A stretch of DNA of 64,000 nucleotides, taken from contig JANXOM010000312.1 in NCBI GenBank assembly GCA_025353585.1, positions 1-64,000 on the forward strand, read 5' to 3'. This DNA comes from Deltaproteobacteria bacterium. GTDB taxonomy: Bacteria; Myxococcota_A; Polyangia; Haliangiales; Haliangiaceae. The notes beneath the pieces are model-generated. The model worked only from the letters and a program-made list of their open reading frames with translations. It ran no database searches and had not been told where the DNA came from. The translations under genes and the position numbers were made by a program. Positions 35,550-45,331 of the stretch are shown in pieces (position 1 is the stretch's first letter; every line of letters starts with the position of its first letter).

Positions 35550-35980
35550 GGGAGGCGCCGACGCTACCCCGGTCGCGACAAACGTGTCGGCACGGCGCCC
35601 GTGAAGCGACAGGTGTCGCGCCGGCTGGCAATCGCCTGCCGTTCTGGCAGCGGGACCGCAGTTTTGCGGCGGTCCTTCTCGGAAGTCCGCGTACTTGCGC
35701 GTGACGAGGGGTGGTCCCAGGTTTGCTCTACCTGCGCGCATGAAGTTCACGAAGCTCGGGATCACCTGCTTCCGCCTCGTCGCCATCGCGGGCCACGATC
35801 CGGGCGAGCCGCCGTTCCAGCCCGTGCGCCTCCCGCGCCTGTCGAGCCGGATGCGGGCGTTCAAGGCCGCGTCGCTCGCGGCCTGACCGCGCCTTCGCGG
35901 GCCGTCGCCGCCCTCATCAGGCGCGGGTGAGACCGCGGCATCCGGGGGGCGTCCGCCAGTGCCGATCGGGCCGTCCGGCG
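35550..35980. other. Gene-poor stretch between divergent methyltransferase and lemA genes
   Basis: Over 400 bp with no convincing gene except a weak 48-codon frame at 35740-35886. The region near 35560 carries the methyltransferase promoter hexamer and the right end the lemA promoter. I see no terminator, repeat or structured RNA that I can support. Confidence 0.45.
35740..35886 (+). CDS. Possible 48-residue basic peptide
   Basis: A short frame beginning MKFTKLGITCFRLVAIAGHD, with one Cys and a basic C-terminus (RLPRLSSRMRAFKAASLAA). It is not preceded by a clear ribosome site or TANNNT hexamer. It may be chance; recorded because the surrounding stretch is otherwise empty. Confidence 0.2.
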   Translation: MKFTKLGITCFRLVAIAGHDPGEPPFQPVRLPRLSSRMRAFKAASLAA

Positions 35981-35986
35981 TATGGT
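35981..35986 (+). promoter_or_regulatory. -10-like TATGGT, leaderless type (lemA)
   Basis: TATGGT, six bases, then the ATG at 35993. The same hexamer occurs before the lipoprotein gene at 8695. Confidence 0.45.
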
Positions 35987-35992
35987 GCCGGC

Positions 35993-36589
35993 ATGCTCAG
36001 CCTCCGCGTCCGTTCGCTGCTCTTACTCGTCGCCTGCGTGCTCGCGACGAGCTGTGCGAAGTACGACTCGCTCGTCGAGGCGAACGCCACCTGCGACCAG
36101 AAGTGGGCCGACCTCGACGCCCAGCTCCAGCGCCGCTACGACCTGATCCCGAATCTCGTCGCGACGGTGAAGGCGTACGCGAAGCACGAGGCCGACGTCC
36201 TCGAGCAGGTGACCGCCGCGCGCGCGAACGCGACGCAGATCAAGCTCACCGCCGATGACCTGAGCGATCCGGCCAAGATGGCCGCGTTCCAGAAGGCGCA
36301 GGACGCGCTGAAGGGCTCGCTGTCGCGTCTGCTCGTCACGCAGGAGCAGTACCCGGACCTCAAGGCGAACCAGCAGTTCCACGACCTGACCGTCGAGCTC
36401 GAGGGCACCGAGAATCGGCTCCTGCGCGCGCGCGAGGAGTACAACGCGGCGGTCAAGGACTACAACGCCGAGCTCGCGAAGGTCGGCGGCAAGGTCCTCA
36501 ACAAGATCACGGGCACGCCGTTCAAGCCGCGCATCTACTTCAGCGCCTCGGCGGACGCGCAGCAGGCGCCGAAGGTCAACTTCCAGTGA
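35993..36589 (+). CDS. lemA: LemA-family lipoprotein
   Basis: 198 residues. A signal peptide with lipobox ATSC is followed by the LemA pattern YDSLVEANATCDQKWADLDAQL, RRYDLIPNLVATVKAYAKHE, LLVTQEQYPDLKANQQF and EGTENRLLRAREEYNAAVKDYN. LemA proteins are membrane-anchored all-helical proteins of unclear biochemical role, usually next to a TPM-domain protein, as here. The family often lacks a lipobox; the extra Cys indicates outer-envelope tethering. Confidence 0.92.
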   Translation: MLSLRVRSLLLLVACVLATSCAKYDSLVEANATCDQKWADLDAQLQRRYDLIPNLVATVKAYAKHEADVLEQVTAARANATQIKLTADDLSDPAKMAAFQKAQDALKGSLSRLLVTQEQYPDLKANQQFHDLTVELEGTENRLLRAREEYNAAVKDYNAELAKVGGKVLNKITGTPFKPRIYFSASADAQQAPKVNFQ

Positions 36590-37389
36590 CCGGCCGCGCG
36601 ATCGCCCTGGCGGTCGCGCTGATCGCCGCGCTGCCTGCCGACGCTGGCGCATCCGGCTCGGCGGACGTGCCGCTCCCTCCGCTGTCGAGCCACGTCATGG
36701 ACCTGGCGCACGCGCTGACGTCCGACGCCGTCATCGAGATCGACGCGCGCCTCGAGTCGTATCGCGAGCAAACGGGCTACGCGATCGTGGCCGTCGTCGT
36801 CGGGCCGCTCGGCGGCGAGCCGATCGAGGACTTCGCGTATCGAGCGTTCAACACGTGGGGCATCGGCGCCGCGAAGCGCGACGACGGCGTGCTGCTCGTC
36901 CTCGCGCCGAGCGATCGCCAGGTGCGCATCGAGACCGGCAAGGGCGTGGGTGGGCCGCTGACCGATCTGCAGGCCAACGACATCCTCAAGACGGTGGTCG
37001 AGCCGCCGCTGGTCGCCGGCAAGGTGCGCGAGGCGATCGACGGCGGCACGCTCGCGATCCAGGCCGCGCTCGACAAGGAGCTCGCGGCGGACCCCGAGCG
37101 CGCGGCGAGGCTGCGCCCGGCGGGCGGCGGCGCCCCGCAACCGGTAGATCGCGGCCCGGTCCTCTTGTGGCTCGGCGGCTTCGTCGCCGTGCTGGTCGTG
37201 CTCGGCCTCCTATCGATCAAGTTCCCGCGGCTGCGCGGCGTGTTCTTCATCGTCTTTCGGATCCTCGGGTACCTGATGTGGATCTTCTCGTTCGGTCGCA
37301 CCGGCGGCGGCGGCGGGTTCGGTGGTGGCGGCGGCTACTCGGGCGGCGGCGGACGCTCCGGTGGCGGTGGCTCGAGCGATCGGTACTAG
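36586..37389 (+). CDS. TPM-domain membrane protein (YgcG type) with Gly-rich tail
   Basis: 267 residues; GTG start overlaps the lemA stop (GTGA). Signal peptide, then a TPM domain (VMDLAHALTSDAVIEIDARL, YAIVAVVVG, WGIGAAKRDDGVLLVLAPSD, RIETGKGVGGPLTD). Two hydrophobic segments follow (LLWLGGFVAVLVVLGLL and a second near FIVFRILGYLMWIF) and a Gly/Ser tail (GGGGFGGGGGYSGGGG). The lemA-TPM pair is a widely conserved couple of unknown envelope function. Confidence 0.9.
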   Translation: MTGRAIALAVALIAALPADAGASGSADVPLPPLSSHVMDLAHALTSDAVIEIDARLESYREQTGYAIVAVVVGPLGGEPIEDFAYRAFNTWGIGAAKRDDGVLLVLAPSDRQVRIETGKGVGGPLTDLQANDILKTVVEPPLVAGKVREAIDGGTLAIQAALDKELAADPERAARLRPAGGGAPQPVDRGPVLLWLGGFVAVLVVLGLLSIKFPRLRGVFFIVFRILGYLMWIFSFGRTGGGGGFGGGGGYSGGGGRSGGGGSSDRY

Positions 37390-37392
37390 ACT
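37387..37392 (+). promoter_or_regulatory. -10-like TAGACT, leaderless type
   Basis: TAGACT begins on the TPM gene's TAG stop codon and is followed by six bases and the ATG at 37399. The alcohol dehydrogenase may thus have its own promoter. Confidence 0.4.
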
Positions 37393-37398
37393 CGAGAG

Positions 37399-38709
37399 AT
37401 GACCTGCGGACACCTCGCCGCGGCGGCCGCGGGCTGCGACACGGCGTTCACGATCGATGCTTCGCGGGTCACGTTCGGGTCCGGCGCGCTCGGCGAGGTC
37501 GGGGACCGCGCGCGCTCGTACGGCATCCGCCGCGTCGCGCTGTTCACCGATCCTCGCATCCGCGCGCTGCCATGGTTCGCCGAGGTCGCGCACGCGCTCG
37601 CCGCCGCGGGCGTCGATGCCGCCGTGTTCGACGCGGTCGCCGTGGAGCCGACCGACGTCTCGTTCGACGACGCGGCTCGCTTCGCGCGCGACGCGAAGGT
37701 CGATGGCTATCTCTCGCTCGGCGGCGGCTCCGTCATCGACACCTGCAAGGCCGCGAACCTGCTCGCGACGTATCCGGCGCCGCTCCGCGCGTACGTCAAC
37801 GCGCCCGCGGGTGACGGCGCGCCCGTCCCCGGCGCCCTCGCTCCGCACCTGGCGTGTCCGACGACCTCGGGGACCGGCAGCGAGGTCACGGGCATCGCGA
37901 TCTTCGACTGGCTCGCGCTCGGCGCGAAGACCGGCATCGCGTCCGCGCGGCTCCGCCCGAGCGAGGCGATCGTCGATCCGCGGACGACGCGGACCTTGCC
38001 GGCGGCCGTCGTCGCGGCGAGCGGCATGGACGTGCTGTGCCACGCGCTCGAGTCGTACACCGCGCGGCCCTACGCGCTGCGGGCGGCGCCGGCCTCGCCG
38101 GCGGCGCGGCCGATGAGCCAGGGCGCGAACCCGTGGAGCGACCTCGGCTGCCGCGAGGCGATCCGGCTGGCTCACGCGTACCTCGCGCGCGCCGTCGCGG
38201 ATGCCACCGACACCGAGGCGCGCACGCAGATCATGTGGGCCGCGACGCTCGCCGGCATCGCGTTCGGCAACGCCGGTGTCCACGCGCCGCACGCCATGGC
38301 CTACGCCGTCGCGGGCCGTGTGCGCGACTTCGCGCCAGCGGGCTATCCCGCCGAGAGCGCGCCGCTCGTGCCCCACGGCATGGCCGTGTCGGTGAACGCG
38401 CCGGCGGTGTTCCGCGCGTTCGCGACGTTCCAGCCCGCGCGGCACCTCGAGGCGGCGGCGCTCCTCGGCGCCGAGACGCGCGGCGCGGCCGCCGGCGATG
38501 CGGGCGAGCTCCTCGCGCAGGCCATCATCGCGCTCTCGCGGGCGAACGGGATCCCGAACGGCCTCGCCGGTGTCGGCTATGGCGAGGCCGATATCGGCGC
38601 GCTCGTCGCCGGGACGCTGCCGCAGCAGCGCTTGCTCGCGAACGCGCCCTGCGTCGTCGACGCGGCGTGCCTCGGCGCGCTGTTCCACGCCGCGCTGACG
38701 TACGGGTGA
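37399..38709 (+). CDS. Iron-containing alcohol dehydrogenase, hydroxyacid-oxoacid transhydrogenase-like
   Basis: 436 residues. Type III alcohol dehydrogenase pattern: [21 protein letters not shown] (NAD-binding loop), [37 protein letters not shown] (metal Asp/His) and [14 protein letters not shown] (second His cluster). The length and the long middle insert ([19 protein letters not shown]) resemble ADHFE1-type hydroxyacid-oxoacid transhydrogenases. A thioesterase follows at 16 bases; the exact substrate is open. Confidence 0.85.
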   Translation: MTCGHLAAAAAGCDTAFTIDASRVTFGSGALGEVGDRARSYGIRRVALFTDPRIRALPWFAEVAHALAAAGVDAAVFDAVAVEPTDVSFDDAARFARDAKVDGYLSLGGGSVIDTCKAANLLATYPAPLRAYVNAPAGDGAPVPGALAPHLACPTTSGTGSEVTGIAIFDWLALGAKTGIASARLRPSEAIVDPRTTRTLPAAVVAASGMDVLCHALESYTARPYALRAAPASPAARPMSQGANPWSDLGCREAIRLAHAYLARAVADATDTEARTQIMWAATLAGIAFGNAGVHAPHAMAYAVAGRVRDFAPAGYPAESAPLVPHGMAVSVNAPAVFRAFATFQPARHLEAAALLGAETRGAAAGDAGELLAQAIIALSRANGIPNGLAGVGYGEADIGALVAGTLPQQRLLANAPCVVDAACLGALFHAALTYG

Positions 38710-38725
38710 CCGCAGGAGCCGTGCC

Positions 38726-39172
38726 ATGCCGCCCGCCGACCGTCCTCTCCTCGCCGCGTATCCGTACCGCTGCGCGCTCACCACGCGCTGGATGGACAAC
38801 GACATCTACGGCCACATCAACAACGTCGCGTACTACAGCTTCTTCGATACGGCCGCGAACCGGTTCCTCATCGAGCGCGGCGGGCTCGACATCGCCGGCG
38901 GCGCGACGATCGGCCTCGTCGTCGAGAGCAAGTGCGCTTATCACGCCCCGCTCGCGTTCCCGCAGGAGCTGCGCGCGGGCGTGCGCGTCGATCACCTCGG
39001 CACCCGCGCGGTGACCTACGGCATCGCCATCTTCACGGCGGACGATGACCGCGCCGCGGCCCACGGGTACTTCGTGCACGTGTTCGTGGACCGCGCGACG
39101 CGCGCCTCGACGCCGATCCCCGCATCGCTCCGGGCGGCGCTCGCCTCGATCGCCCCGCTCACCGCGCCGTAG
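38726..39172 (+). CDS. 4HBT-type hotdog acyl-CoA thioesterase
   Basis: 148 residues. The motif TRWMDNDIYGHINNVAYYSFFDTAA places it with YbgC/FadM-like 4-hydroxybenzoyl-CoA thioesterases, with the catalytic Asp in MDNDIYGHINN. Ribosome site CAGGAG about eight bases before the ATG; an internal operon gene. Likely hydrolyses medium or long acyl-CoAs. Confidence 0.87.
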   Translation: MPPADRPLLAAYPYRCALTTRWMDNDIYGHINNVAYYSFFDTAANRFLIERGGLDIAGGATIGLVVESKCAYHAPLAFPQELRAGVRVDHLGTRAVTYGIAIFTADDDRAAAHGYFVHVFVDRATRASTPIPASLRAALASIAPLTAP

Positions 39173-39286
39173 CTCGGCGGCGCGCGCACGGCGTCACATG
39201 CTCGCGCACGCTCGCTCTGCCCTCGGACCCGCGCGCCGGACCATCACTGACCGGGCGCAGGACCGCGCGCGGCGGACGCGGCCGGT

Positions 39287-39292
39287 TACGCT
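39287..39292 (+). promoter_or_regulatory. -10-like TACGCT, leaderless type
   Basis: TACGCT, six bases, then the ATG at 39299. It identifies the thioesterase/carboxylase pair as a separate transcript from the preceding genes. Confidence 0.45.
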
Positions 39293-39298
39293 AGCGCG

Positions 39299-40105
39299 AT
39301 GTCGTTGCCGGATCCCGCGTCGCCGTTCGACGTCCTGTGCACGCCCGAGCTCCTCACGCCCGGTCGCGCGCGCATCGCGATCCCCGCGACCTGGGACCAG
39401 GGCCGCGGCGCGTTCGGTGGGCTCGTCACGAGCATCCTCGTCCGCACGCTCGAGGCGAGCGCGCCGGACCGTCCGCTGCGGAGCCTGACGGCCGAGCTGT
39501 GCGGGCCGACGCGGCCGGGCGAGGCCGTGCTCGAGCTCGACGTGCTGCGCGCCGGCAACGCCGTGACGACGACCGCGATCCGGCTCGTCCAGGGTGGCGA
39601 GGTGCAGGCGCACGGCGTCGGCGTGCTCGGGCACGCGCGCGGGGCCGGGACGGATCGCGTCGAGCTCGCGCCACCGGTGATGCCACCCTGGCGGGGGGCG
39701 CCCGTCCTCGGGAGCACCGGACCGGGGCCGGGGTTCGCGCAACACGTCGAGTTTCGCTCGACGGGCCCGCGGCCGTTCGGCAGCGGCCGCGACGGCGTCG
39801 TCGAGGGCTGGATCCGGTTCGTGAACCCGGGCGTGCGGCGGGACGCGGCGTACCTCGCGGGCTCCATCGACGCGTACTGGCCCACGCTGTTCTCGACGCT
39901 GCCGGCCGCGCGCCCGATGGCCACCATCGCGTTCACGTTCCAGCCGCTGCTCGGCGAGGGGCTGCCGGTCGGGGACGAGCCGCTGTTCTTCCGCGCCCGG
40001 CTCGCGGCCGCCGAGGCCGGGTACTGCGTGGAGTACCGCGAGCTGTGGACCGCCCACGGCCGGCTCGTCGCGCTGAACCAGCAGACGATGGTGGTGATCA
40101 AGTGA
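39299..40105 (+). CDS. TesB-like double-hotdog thioesterase family protein
   Basis: 268 residues with two hotdog halves: TWDQGRGAFGGLVTSILVRTLE ... RSLTAELCGP in the first and VEGWIRFVNP ... ATIAFTFQPLL in the second. It resembles acyl-CoA thioesterase II-like proteins (PF13622). Its stop overlaps the start of an acyl-CoA carboxylase subunit (GTGA), so the two are translationally coupled. It may act on carboxylated or related acyl-CoAs (inference). Confidence 0.78.
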   Translation: MSLPDPASPFDVLCTPELLTPGRARIAIPATWDQGRGAFGGLVTSILVRTLEASAPDRPLRSLTAELCGPTRPGEAVLELDVLRAGNAVTTTAIRLVQGGEVQAHGVGVLGHARGAGTDRVELAPPVMPPWRGAPVLGSTGPGPGFAQHVEFRSTGPRPFGSGRDGVVEGWIRFVNPGVRRDAAYLAGSIDAYWPTLFSTLPAARPMATIAFTFQPLLGEGLPVGDEPLFFRARLAAAEAGYCVEYRELWTAHGRLVALNQQTMVVIK

Positions 40106-41679
40106 GCGGGGCGGGGGACGACGAGCCGGTTCGCCCCGAGCTGGCCGAGCTGCGCGCGCGCGTGGCGGCGACGCTCGACGCGGGCCGGCCCGAGGCGGTC
40201 GCGAAGCGGCGCAAGACCGGCCAGCGCACGGCGCGCGAGAACCTCGCCGCGCTCCTCGATGCGGGCAGCTTCATCGAATATGGCGGGCTCGCGCTCGCGG
40301 CGCAGCACCAGCGACTCTCGCCGGCCGACCTCGAGGCGGCCAGCCCGGCCGATGGCTTCATCTGCGGCATCGGGACGGTCAACGCGGCGACCTGCGACGC
40401 CGAGCGCGCCCGGACGCTCGTGATGGCGTACGACTACAGCGTCTTCGCCGGCACCCAGGGCGGCATGGGCCACAAGAAGCTCGACCGGATGCTCGGGCTC
40501 GCCGCGCGCTGGAAGCTGCCCGTCGTGCTGTTCGCGGAGGGCGGCGGCGGGCGCCCGAACGATACGGACCTGCCGATCATCGCCGGCCTCGATACGCCGG
40601 GCTTCTATCTGTTCGCGGGGCTCGCCGGTCTCGCGCCGCGCGTCGGCATCGTGTCGGGGCGCTGCTTCGCGGGGAACGCCGCGCTGCTCGGCTGCTGCGA
40701 CGTCGTGATCGCGACGGAGAACAGCTCCATCGGCATGGGCGGCCCGGCGATGATCGAAGGGGGCGGCCTCGGGACGTTCCGGCCCGAGGAGGTCGGGCCG
40801 ATCGACATGCAGACCAGGAGCGGGGTGGTCGATGTCCGGGTAGCGGACGAAGAGGCCGCGGTGCGCGTGGCGAAGCAGTACCTCGGCTACTTCCAGGGCC
40901 CGGCGCCGAGCGTCGGGTGCGCGGACCAGAAGATCCTGCGCACCCTGGTCCCCGAGCAGCGCCGGCGCGCGTACAAGGTGCGCCCCCTGATCGAGGCCCT
41001 CGTCGACACCGGCTCGGTCCTCGAGCTGCGCCGCGAGTTCGGGCTGGCGATGGTGACAGCGCTCGTGCGCATCGACGGCAAGCCGTTCGGGCTCGTCGCG
41101 AACAGCTCGCAGCACCAGGGCGGGGCGATCGACGCCGACGCCGCAGACAAGGCCGCGCGCTTCTTGCGCCTCTGCGACGTGTTCGGCCTGCCGATCGTCT
41201 CGCTGTGCGACACGCCGGGCTTCATGGTCGGCCCGAAGGCCGAGGCGACCGGCCTCGTGCGCCACGCGTCGCGGCTGTTCGCGGTCGCGGCGAGCCTGCG
41301 GGTCCCGTACTTCACGGTGGTGCTGCGGCGCGGGTACGGCCTCGGCGCGCAGGCGATGGCGGGCGGCCACTTCCACGCGCCCGTGTTCACCGTTTCATGG
41401 CCGACGGGCGAGTTCGGGGCGATGGGCATCGAGGGCGCGGTCCGCCTGTCGCTGCGCCGTCAGCTCGCGGCGCTGCCCGACGAAGTGACGCGCGAGGCGC
41501 TGGTGGCCGAGCACGTGGCCGTGGCCACCGAGCGGGGCAAGGCCATCAGCATGGCCTCCTACCTCGAGCTCGACGCGGTCATCGATCCGGCCGAGACGCG
41601 GGGGTGGATCGCGCGTGGGCTGGCGGCGATGCCGGCGGGGGCCACGGCGCGCCAACCAGGATTCCTCGACACCTGGTAG
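40102..41679 (+). CDS. Acyl-CoA carboxylase beta subunit (carboxyltransferase)
   Basis: 525 residues from an overlapping GTG. Both crotonase-like halves are present: RKTGQRTARENLAALLD, YDYSVFAGTQGGMGHKK, GRCFAGNAALLGCCDVVIA, SSIGMGGPAMIEGGGLG, then ANSSQHQGGAIDADAADKAARF, LCDTPGFMVGPKAEATGLVRH and VLRRGYGLGAQAMAGG. It transfers CO2 from carboxybiotin to an acyl-CoA such as propionyl-, acetyl- or methylcrotonyl-CoA. The biotin-carrying alpha subunit is not in the window, so it must be encoded elsewhere. Confidence 0.92.
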   Translation: MSGAGDDEPVRPELAELRARVAATLDAGRPEAVAKRRKTGQRTARENLAALLDAGSFIEYGGLALAAQHQRLSPADLEAASPADGFICGIGTVNAATCDAERARTLVMAYDYSVFAGTQGGMGHKKLDRMLGLAARWKLPVVLFAEGGGGRPNDTDLPIIAGLDTPGFYLFAGLAGLAPRVGIVSGRCFAGNAALLGCCDVVIATENSSIGMGGPAMIEGGGLGTFRPEEVGPIDMQTRSGVVDVRVADEEAAVRVAKQYLGYFQGPAPSVGCADQKILRTLVPEQRRRAYKVRPLIEALVDTGSVLELRREFGLAMVTALVRIDGKPFGLVANSSQHQGGAIDADAADKAARFLRLCDVFGLPIVSLCDTPGFMVGPKAEATGLVRHASRLFAVAASLRVPYFTVVLRRGYGLGAQAMAGGHFHAPVFTVSWPTGEFGAMGIEGAVRLSLRRQLAALPDEVTREALVAEHVAVATERGKAISMASYLELDAVIDPAETRGWIARGLAAMPAGATARQPGFLDTW

Positions 41680-41784
41680 GGTCGTCGTCCACGGTTGCCT
41701 GGGCGCGCGGCGGCCGCGCGCACACCGACGGCGGGCGCGTTGACCGGTCGCGCGTTGCCTGCGGCAACCCCGCCCTCGGTCGGC

Positions 41785-44700
41785 CTAGCGCCGCCGCGAG
41801 CGCGGATCGGCGCGCCGGGCTCGCAGCTTGCGCCGCGCCGCAAGGTAGCCCTCGCTCGCGGCCAGCTGGACCAGGTGCCGGGCCACGGCCGGGCCGCCGG
41901 CGAGCTCGATCGCCAGATCGGCGCGGCCGCACGCGAGGAGGCCTGCACGATCGGCGGCGCGCGTGCACGCCTCGCGATACGCGCTCGCGTCGAGCCCCTC
42001 GATCGAGAGCGTGGCGAGGCGCTCGCCGAGCCGGCGCCGGAGCGCCACGGGGAGCGCCGCGTGCAGGCGCTGCGCCGTCTGCTCGACCTGGCGTGGTGGC
42101 GGCGGACCGGCGGCCGGGGCGGGGGGCCCGAACGCGAGCACGAGCCCCGCGACGAGCTCGCCGAGCGGCGTGGCCGTGCCGCGCGTCGCGACCAGCCGGT
42201 GGGGCCGCGCGAGCTCGACCATGCGCCCGAGCGCGAAGCGGAGCTCGGCATCGGACCGCAGCTCGGCGTCCGCGTGCGAGCGCGCCCGCAGCGCCCCGAG
42301 GCGTGGGCCGAGGACGAGCACCGGCGGCATCGCGAGGAGGAGCTGCAGCTCGTCGCGCGTGGCGTGGCTCGTGATGTAGAGCAGCGTCTGCGGCCCGCGC
42401 AGCGCGTTTCCGATCTGCGGATACATCGCGGCCGCCGCCCCGGCGCTCCCGGCGGACACCCGCTGCGCGTCGGCGAGATCGGCTTGCGAGAGCGCGGTCT
42501 TCGCGTCCGGAGACACGAGCGCGGCCGCTTCGCCGAGGAGCTCGAGCAGCTCGCCGAGCGCACCGTCCGCCGGATCGTCGACGAGCGCGCGGCGCTCGGC
42601 CTCGCCCAGCGGCGCGCCGTACGCCTCGTCGGACGCCATCGTCCGCCCGGCGTGGCGAGCCGCGTAGACCCCGTCGTCGCTGGTCAGCCGGGCGCTGAGC
42701 ACGCGCGCGAGCTCGTAGGCCGCGCAGGCGTCATCGGTGCGCTGGCCGCGCGCGAGCTCCCGCGCCCACGCGAGGACGTCGGCCGGCTGCTGGTCCGCCT
42801 CGACGAGCGCGATGAGCGACGACTGCTCCTCGCGCCCCGTCGACGCCGACAGCTCCACCAGGCCGCGCCGCGAGGCGAGCGCGCCGTCGGAGCGTGGCGC
42901 CGTGGCGACCGCGCGCTCGTACGCGACCAAGGCGGCCGTGGTCTCGCCGAGGCCGCGCTGCGCATCGCCCAGGCGACGCCAGAGCTCGGCGCGGCGCGGA
43001 TCGCCCGCGCCGCGATCGGCGGCCGCATCCCACGCGCCGAGCGCGCGCCGGAGCCACGCCGCCGTGCGCTTGAAGTCGAGCGCGGCCCACATGACGGCCG
43101 TCGCCGCGTCGATCGCGTCGACGTCGAGCGGATGGGCGGCGACGAGGCGCTCGGCCACGCCGCGGGCGCGCGCGAAGTCCGCGCCGTCGGCGTACGCGGT
43201 GGCCGCCTCGGCGAGGAGGGGCTTGGCCTGCGCGGGCGCGAGCTCGGCGAGGCGCTCGCATGTCGCGGCCCGCTCGAGCGTCGCGCCGCGGGCTCGCTGC
43301 GCCGCGAGGAGCTTGCCGAGGACGCTCGCGCTGCCCGCGTCGGCGACCTGCGCCCAGCAGCTCTCCGCGCGGGCCGGGTCGCCGAGGACGCCGGCGGCGA
43401 GATCGCCGAGCGCGTCGAACAGGCGCAGGCGTTCGCGGGGGGCGCTCGTCGCGTGCGCCTCGCGTTCGAGGCACAGCGCGGCGCGCTCGAGGTCCCCGCG
43501 CTCGCTGGCGAGCTCTCCGAGCGCGTGCCACGCGGGCGCGCACGCGGGATCGAGCTTCACGGCCGCCTCGTACCGCCGCTCCGCGTTCGCGGGCCGCAGC
43601 GCGCGGGTCTCGGCCATCGCCGCGTGCACGAGGCCGGCCGCGACGGCGATCGCGTGGGCGGGCGCGTCGGAGTGCTCGGCAAGCGAGCCGAGGTGGAGCG
43701 CGGCCTCGCGCCAGAGCCGGCGCTGGAAGCAGCTCTCGCCGAGCGCGAGCTTGATCGGCAGCGCGCGGCGGTCGAGCCGGTGCGCCTCGTGGAGGAGCTG
43801 GTGGGCCTCGTCCGCATCGCCCTGCGCGGCGACGAGCAAGGCGTACCGGTGCACGAGCGGCGCGAGCGGCGCGGGCGGCGTCTGCTCGGGCGCGGCCGCC
43901 AGCGTGGCGCGCAGGTGCTCGCACGCGTCGGCGAGCCGGCCGCTGCCGGCGAGGAGCTCGGCGAGCGCGAGGTTCGCGGCCGCGTGGGTGGGGTGCGAGC
44001 GGAGCAGGGTGCGCAGCACGCGCTCGGCGCCGGCGACGTCTCCGGCCTCTGCCCCCGCCGCCGCCGTCTCGACGGCGAGCTGGGTGCGGGCGTCGTCGAG
44101 CTCGTGGCGAACGTCATCGTCGTCGGGCAGGAGCTCGGTCGCCGTCTCGAACGCGCGGACGGCGGCGCGTCCGTCGTGCGCATCGCGGAGGCGGCGCGCG
44201 GCCTCGAGCACGGCGGCGGCCTGCTCCGGCCCGGCGGGCAGGGCCTCGGCATGGCGGAGGAGAGCCGCGGCGTGGACGCGCGGGTCCGGGTCATGCGAGG
44301 CGTGCCAGGCGTTGCGCTCGAGCGCGGGCAAATAGGCGGGCGCGTCCGCGAGGAGTCGCGCGAGGACGGCGGCGGCGGCGGGGCGATCGCCGCACGCGTC
44401 CTCGAGGATCCCGGCGAGGCGGGCGCGCAGCGCGGCGACATCGTCGCCGGCCGCCCCACGCTCGAGCGCATCGGCGATGCGCGCGCGCAGGATGTCGGCC
44501 GCCTCGCGACCCTGGCCGCCGCGCGCGAGGACCGTCGCGTAGTCGACGAGGCCGCTCACGTCGGCGGGCGCGTGGCTCGCGGCGCGCGCGACGACCTCCG
44601 CCGCGGCCTCGGCATCGCCCGCCTGCTCGTAGGCGCGGGCCTGCGCGCGAAGGAGCGCCGCCTTCTCGACGCCGGTCGCGACGCGGCTCGCGAGCGCGCC

Positions 44701-45312
44701 CCGCACCTCGGCCGCCTCGGCCCAGCGCCCGAGCTCCGTGAGCACCTCGTCGAGCGCGCGCCACGCCGCGCCATCCGACGGCCGCCGCGCGACGATCGCG
44801 CGATACGCGGCGACCGCGGCCTCGCGGCGCCCGTGCTCGCGATAGAGGCGCCCGGCGGCGTGCAGCGCGGCGCGCGCGAGATCGCCGGTCGCGAGCCGCG
44901 CGACCTCATCGAACGTCTCGGCCGCCTTCGCCCACGCGCCCGCCTTGCGATAGAGCCACGCGAGTCGGTCGCGGTGCGGCGTGAGGTCGGGCTCGAGGCG
45001 CACGACGGCCTCCATCGCCGCGATCGTCTCGAGCGGCTGGTCGAGGTTCTCGTGCACGTCGACGAGCTCCTCGTAGAACGCGACCTCGGCCGGCTCGCCC
45101 GCGGCGCCGCGCGCCTCGTCGGCGAGCAAGCGCGCGAGGCGGTCCCATGCGTCGTGCTCGGCCGCGAGCGCGCGCAACCGCCGGCGCGCCTCTGGATCCT
45201 GCGGGGCCCGACGGATCGCCGCGATGCAGGTGCGCAGCGCGTGCAGGGGCTCCGAGTCGGTAGCCGGCCGCGGGAGCCGCTGCCATCGCCGGGTTCGCTC
45301 GTCCTCGGCCAT
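41785..45312 (-). CDS. Large tetratricopeptide-repeat protein (1175 aa)
   Basis: Starts MAEDERTRRW with no signal peptide. From about residue 20 to 860 the sequence is a chain of TPR-like helical hairpins (for example AAETFDEVARLATGDLARAA and APAWHALGELASERGDLERA), a protein-interaction scaffold. The last ~300 residues differ: GVYAARHAGRTMASDEAYGA, LLYITSHATRDELQLLLAMP, PVLVLGPRLGALRARSHADA; I know no family for this part. Huge TPR proteins are characteristic of Myxococcota. The gene follows a hypothetical gene by 19 bases on the same strand, probably co-transcribed. A 1227-codon open frame on the opposite strand is a composition shadow. Confidence 0.8.
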   Translation of the reverse strand: MAEDERTRRWQRLPRPATDSEPLHALRTCIAAIRRAPQDPEARRRLRALAAEHDAWDRLARLLADEARGAAGEPAEVAFYEELVDVHENLDQPLETIAAMEAVVRLEPDLTPHRDRLAWLYRKAGAWAKAAETFDEVARLATGDLARAALHAAGRLYREHGRREAAVAAYRAIVARRPSDGAAWRALDEVLTELGRWAEAAEVRGALASRVATGVEKAALLRAQARAYEQAGDAEAAAEVVARAASHAPADVSGLVDYATVLARGGQGREAADILRARIADALERGAAGDDVAALRARLAGILEDACGDRPAAAAVLARLLADAPAYLPALERNAWHASHDPDPRVHAAALLRHAEALPAGPEQAAAVLEAARRLRDAHDGRAAVRAFETATELLPDDDDVRHELDDARTQLAVETAAAGAEAGDVAGAERVLRTLLRSHPTHAAANLALAELLAGSGRLADACEHLRATLAAAPEQTPPAPLAPLVHRYALLVAAQGDADEAHQLLHEAHRLDRRALPIKLALGESCFQRRLWREAALHLGSLAEHSDAPAHAIAVAAGLVHAAMAETRALRPANAERRYEAAVKLDPACAPAWHALGELASERGDLERAALCLEREAHATSAPRERLRLFDALGDLAAGVLGDPARAESCWAQVADAGSASVLGKLLAAQRARGATLERAATCERLAELAPAQAKPLLAEAATAYADGADFARARGVAERLVAAHPLDVDAIDAATAVMWAALDFKRTAAWLRRALGAWDAAADRGAGDPRRAELWRRLGDAQRGLGETTAALVAYERAVATAPRSDGALASRRGLVELSASTGREEQSSLIALVEADQQPADVLAWARELARGQRTDDACAAYELARVLSARLTSDDGVYAARHAGRTMASDEAYGAPLGEAERRALVDDPADGALGELLELLGEAAALVSPDAKTALSQADLADAQRVSAGSAGAAAAMYPQIGNALRGPQTLLYITSHATRDELQLLLAMPPVLVLGPRLGALRARSHADAELRSDAELRFALGRMVELARPHRLVATRGTATPLGELVAGLVLAFGPPAPAAGPPPPRQVEQTAQRLHAALPVALRRRLGERLATLSIEGLDASAYREACTRAADRAGLLACGRADLAIELAGGPAVARHLVQLAASEGYLAARRKLRARRADPRSRRR

Positions 45313-45331
45313 GGCGGTGCGCGCCGCGGGT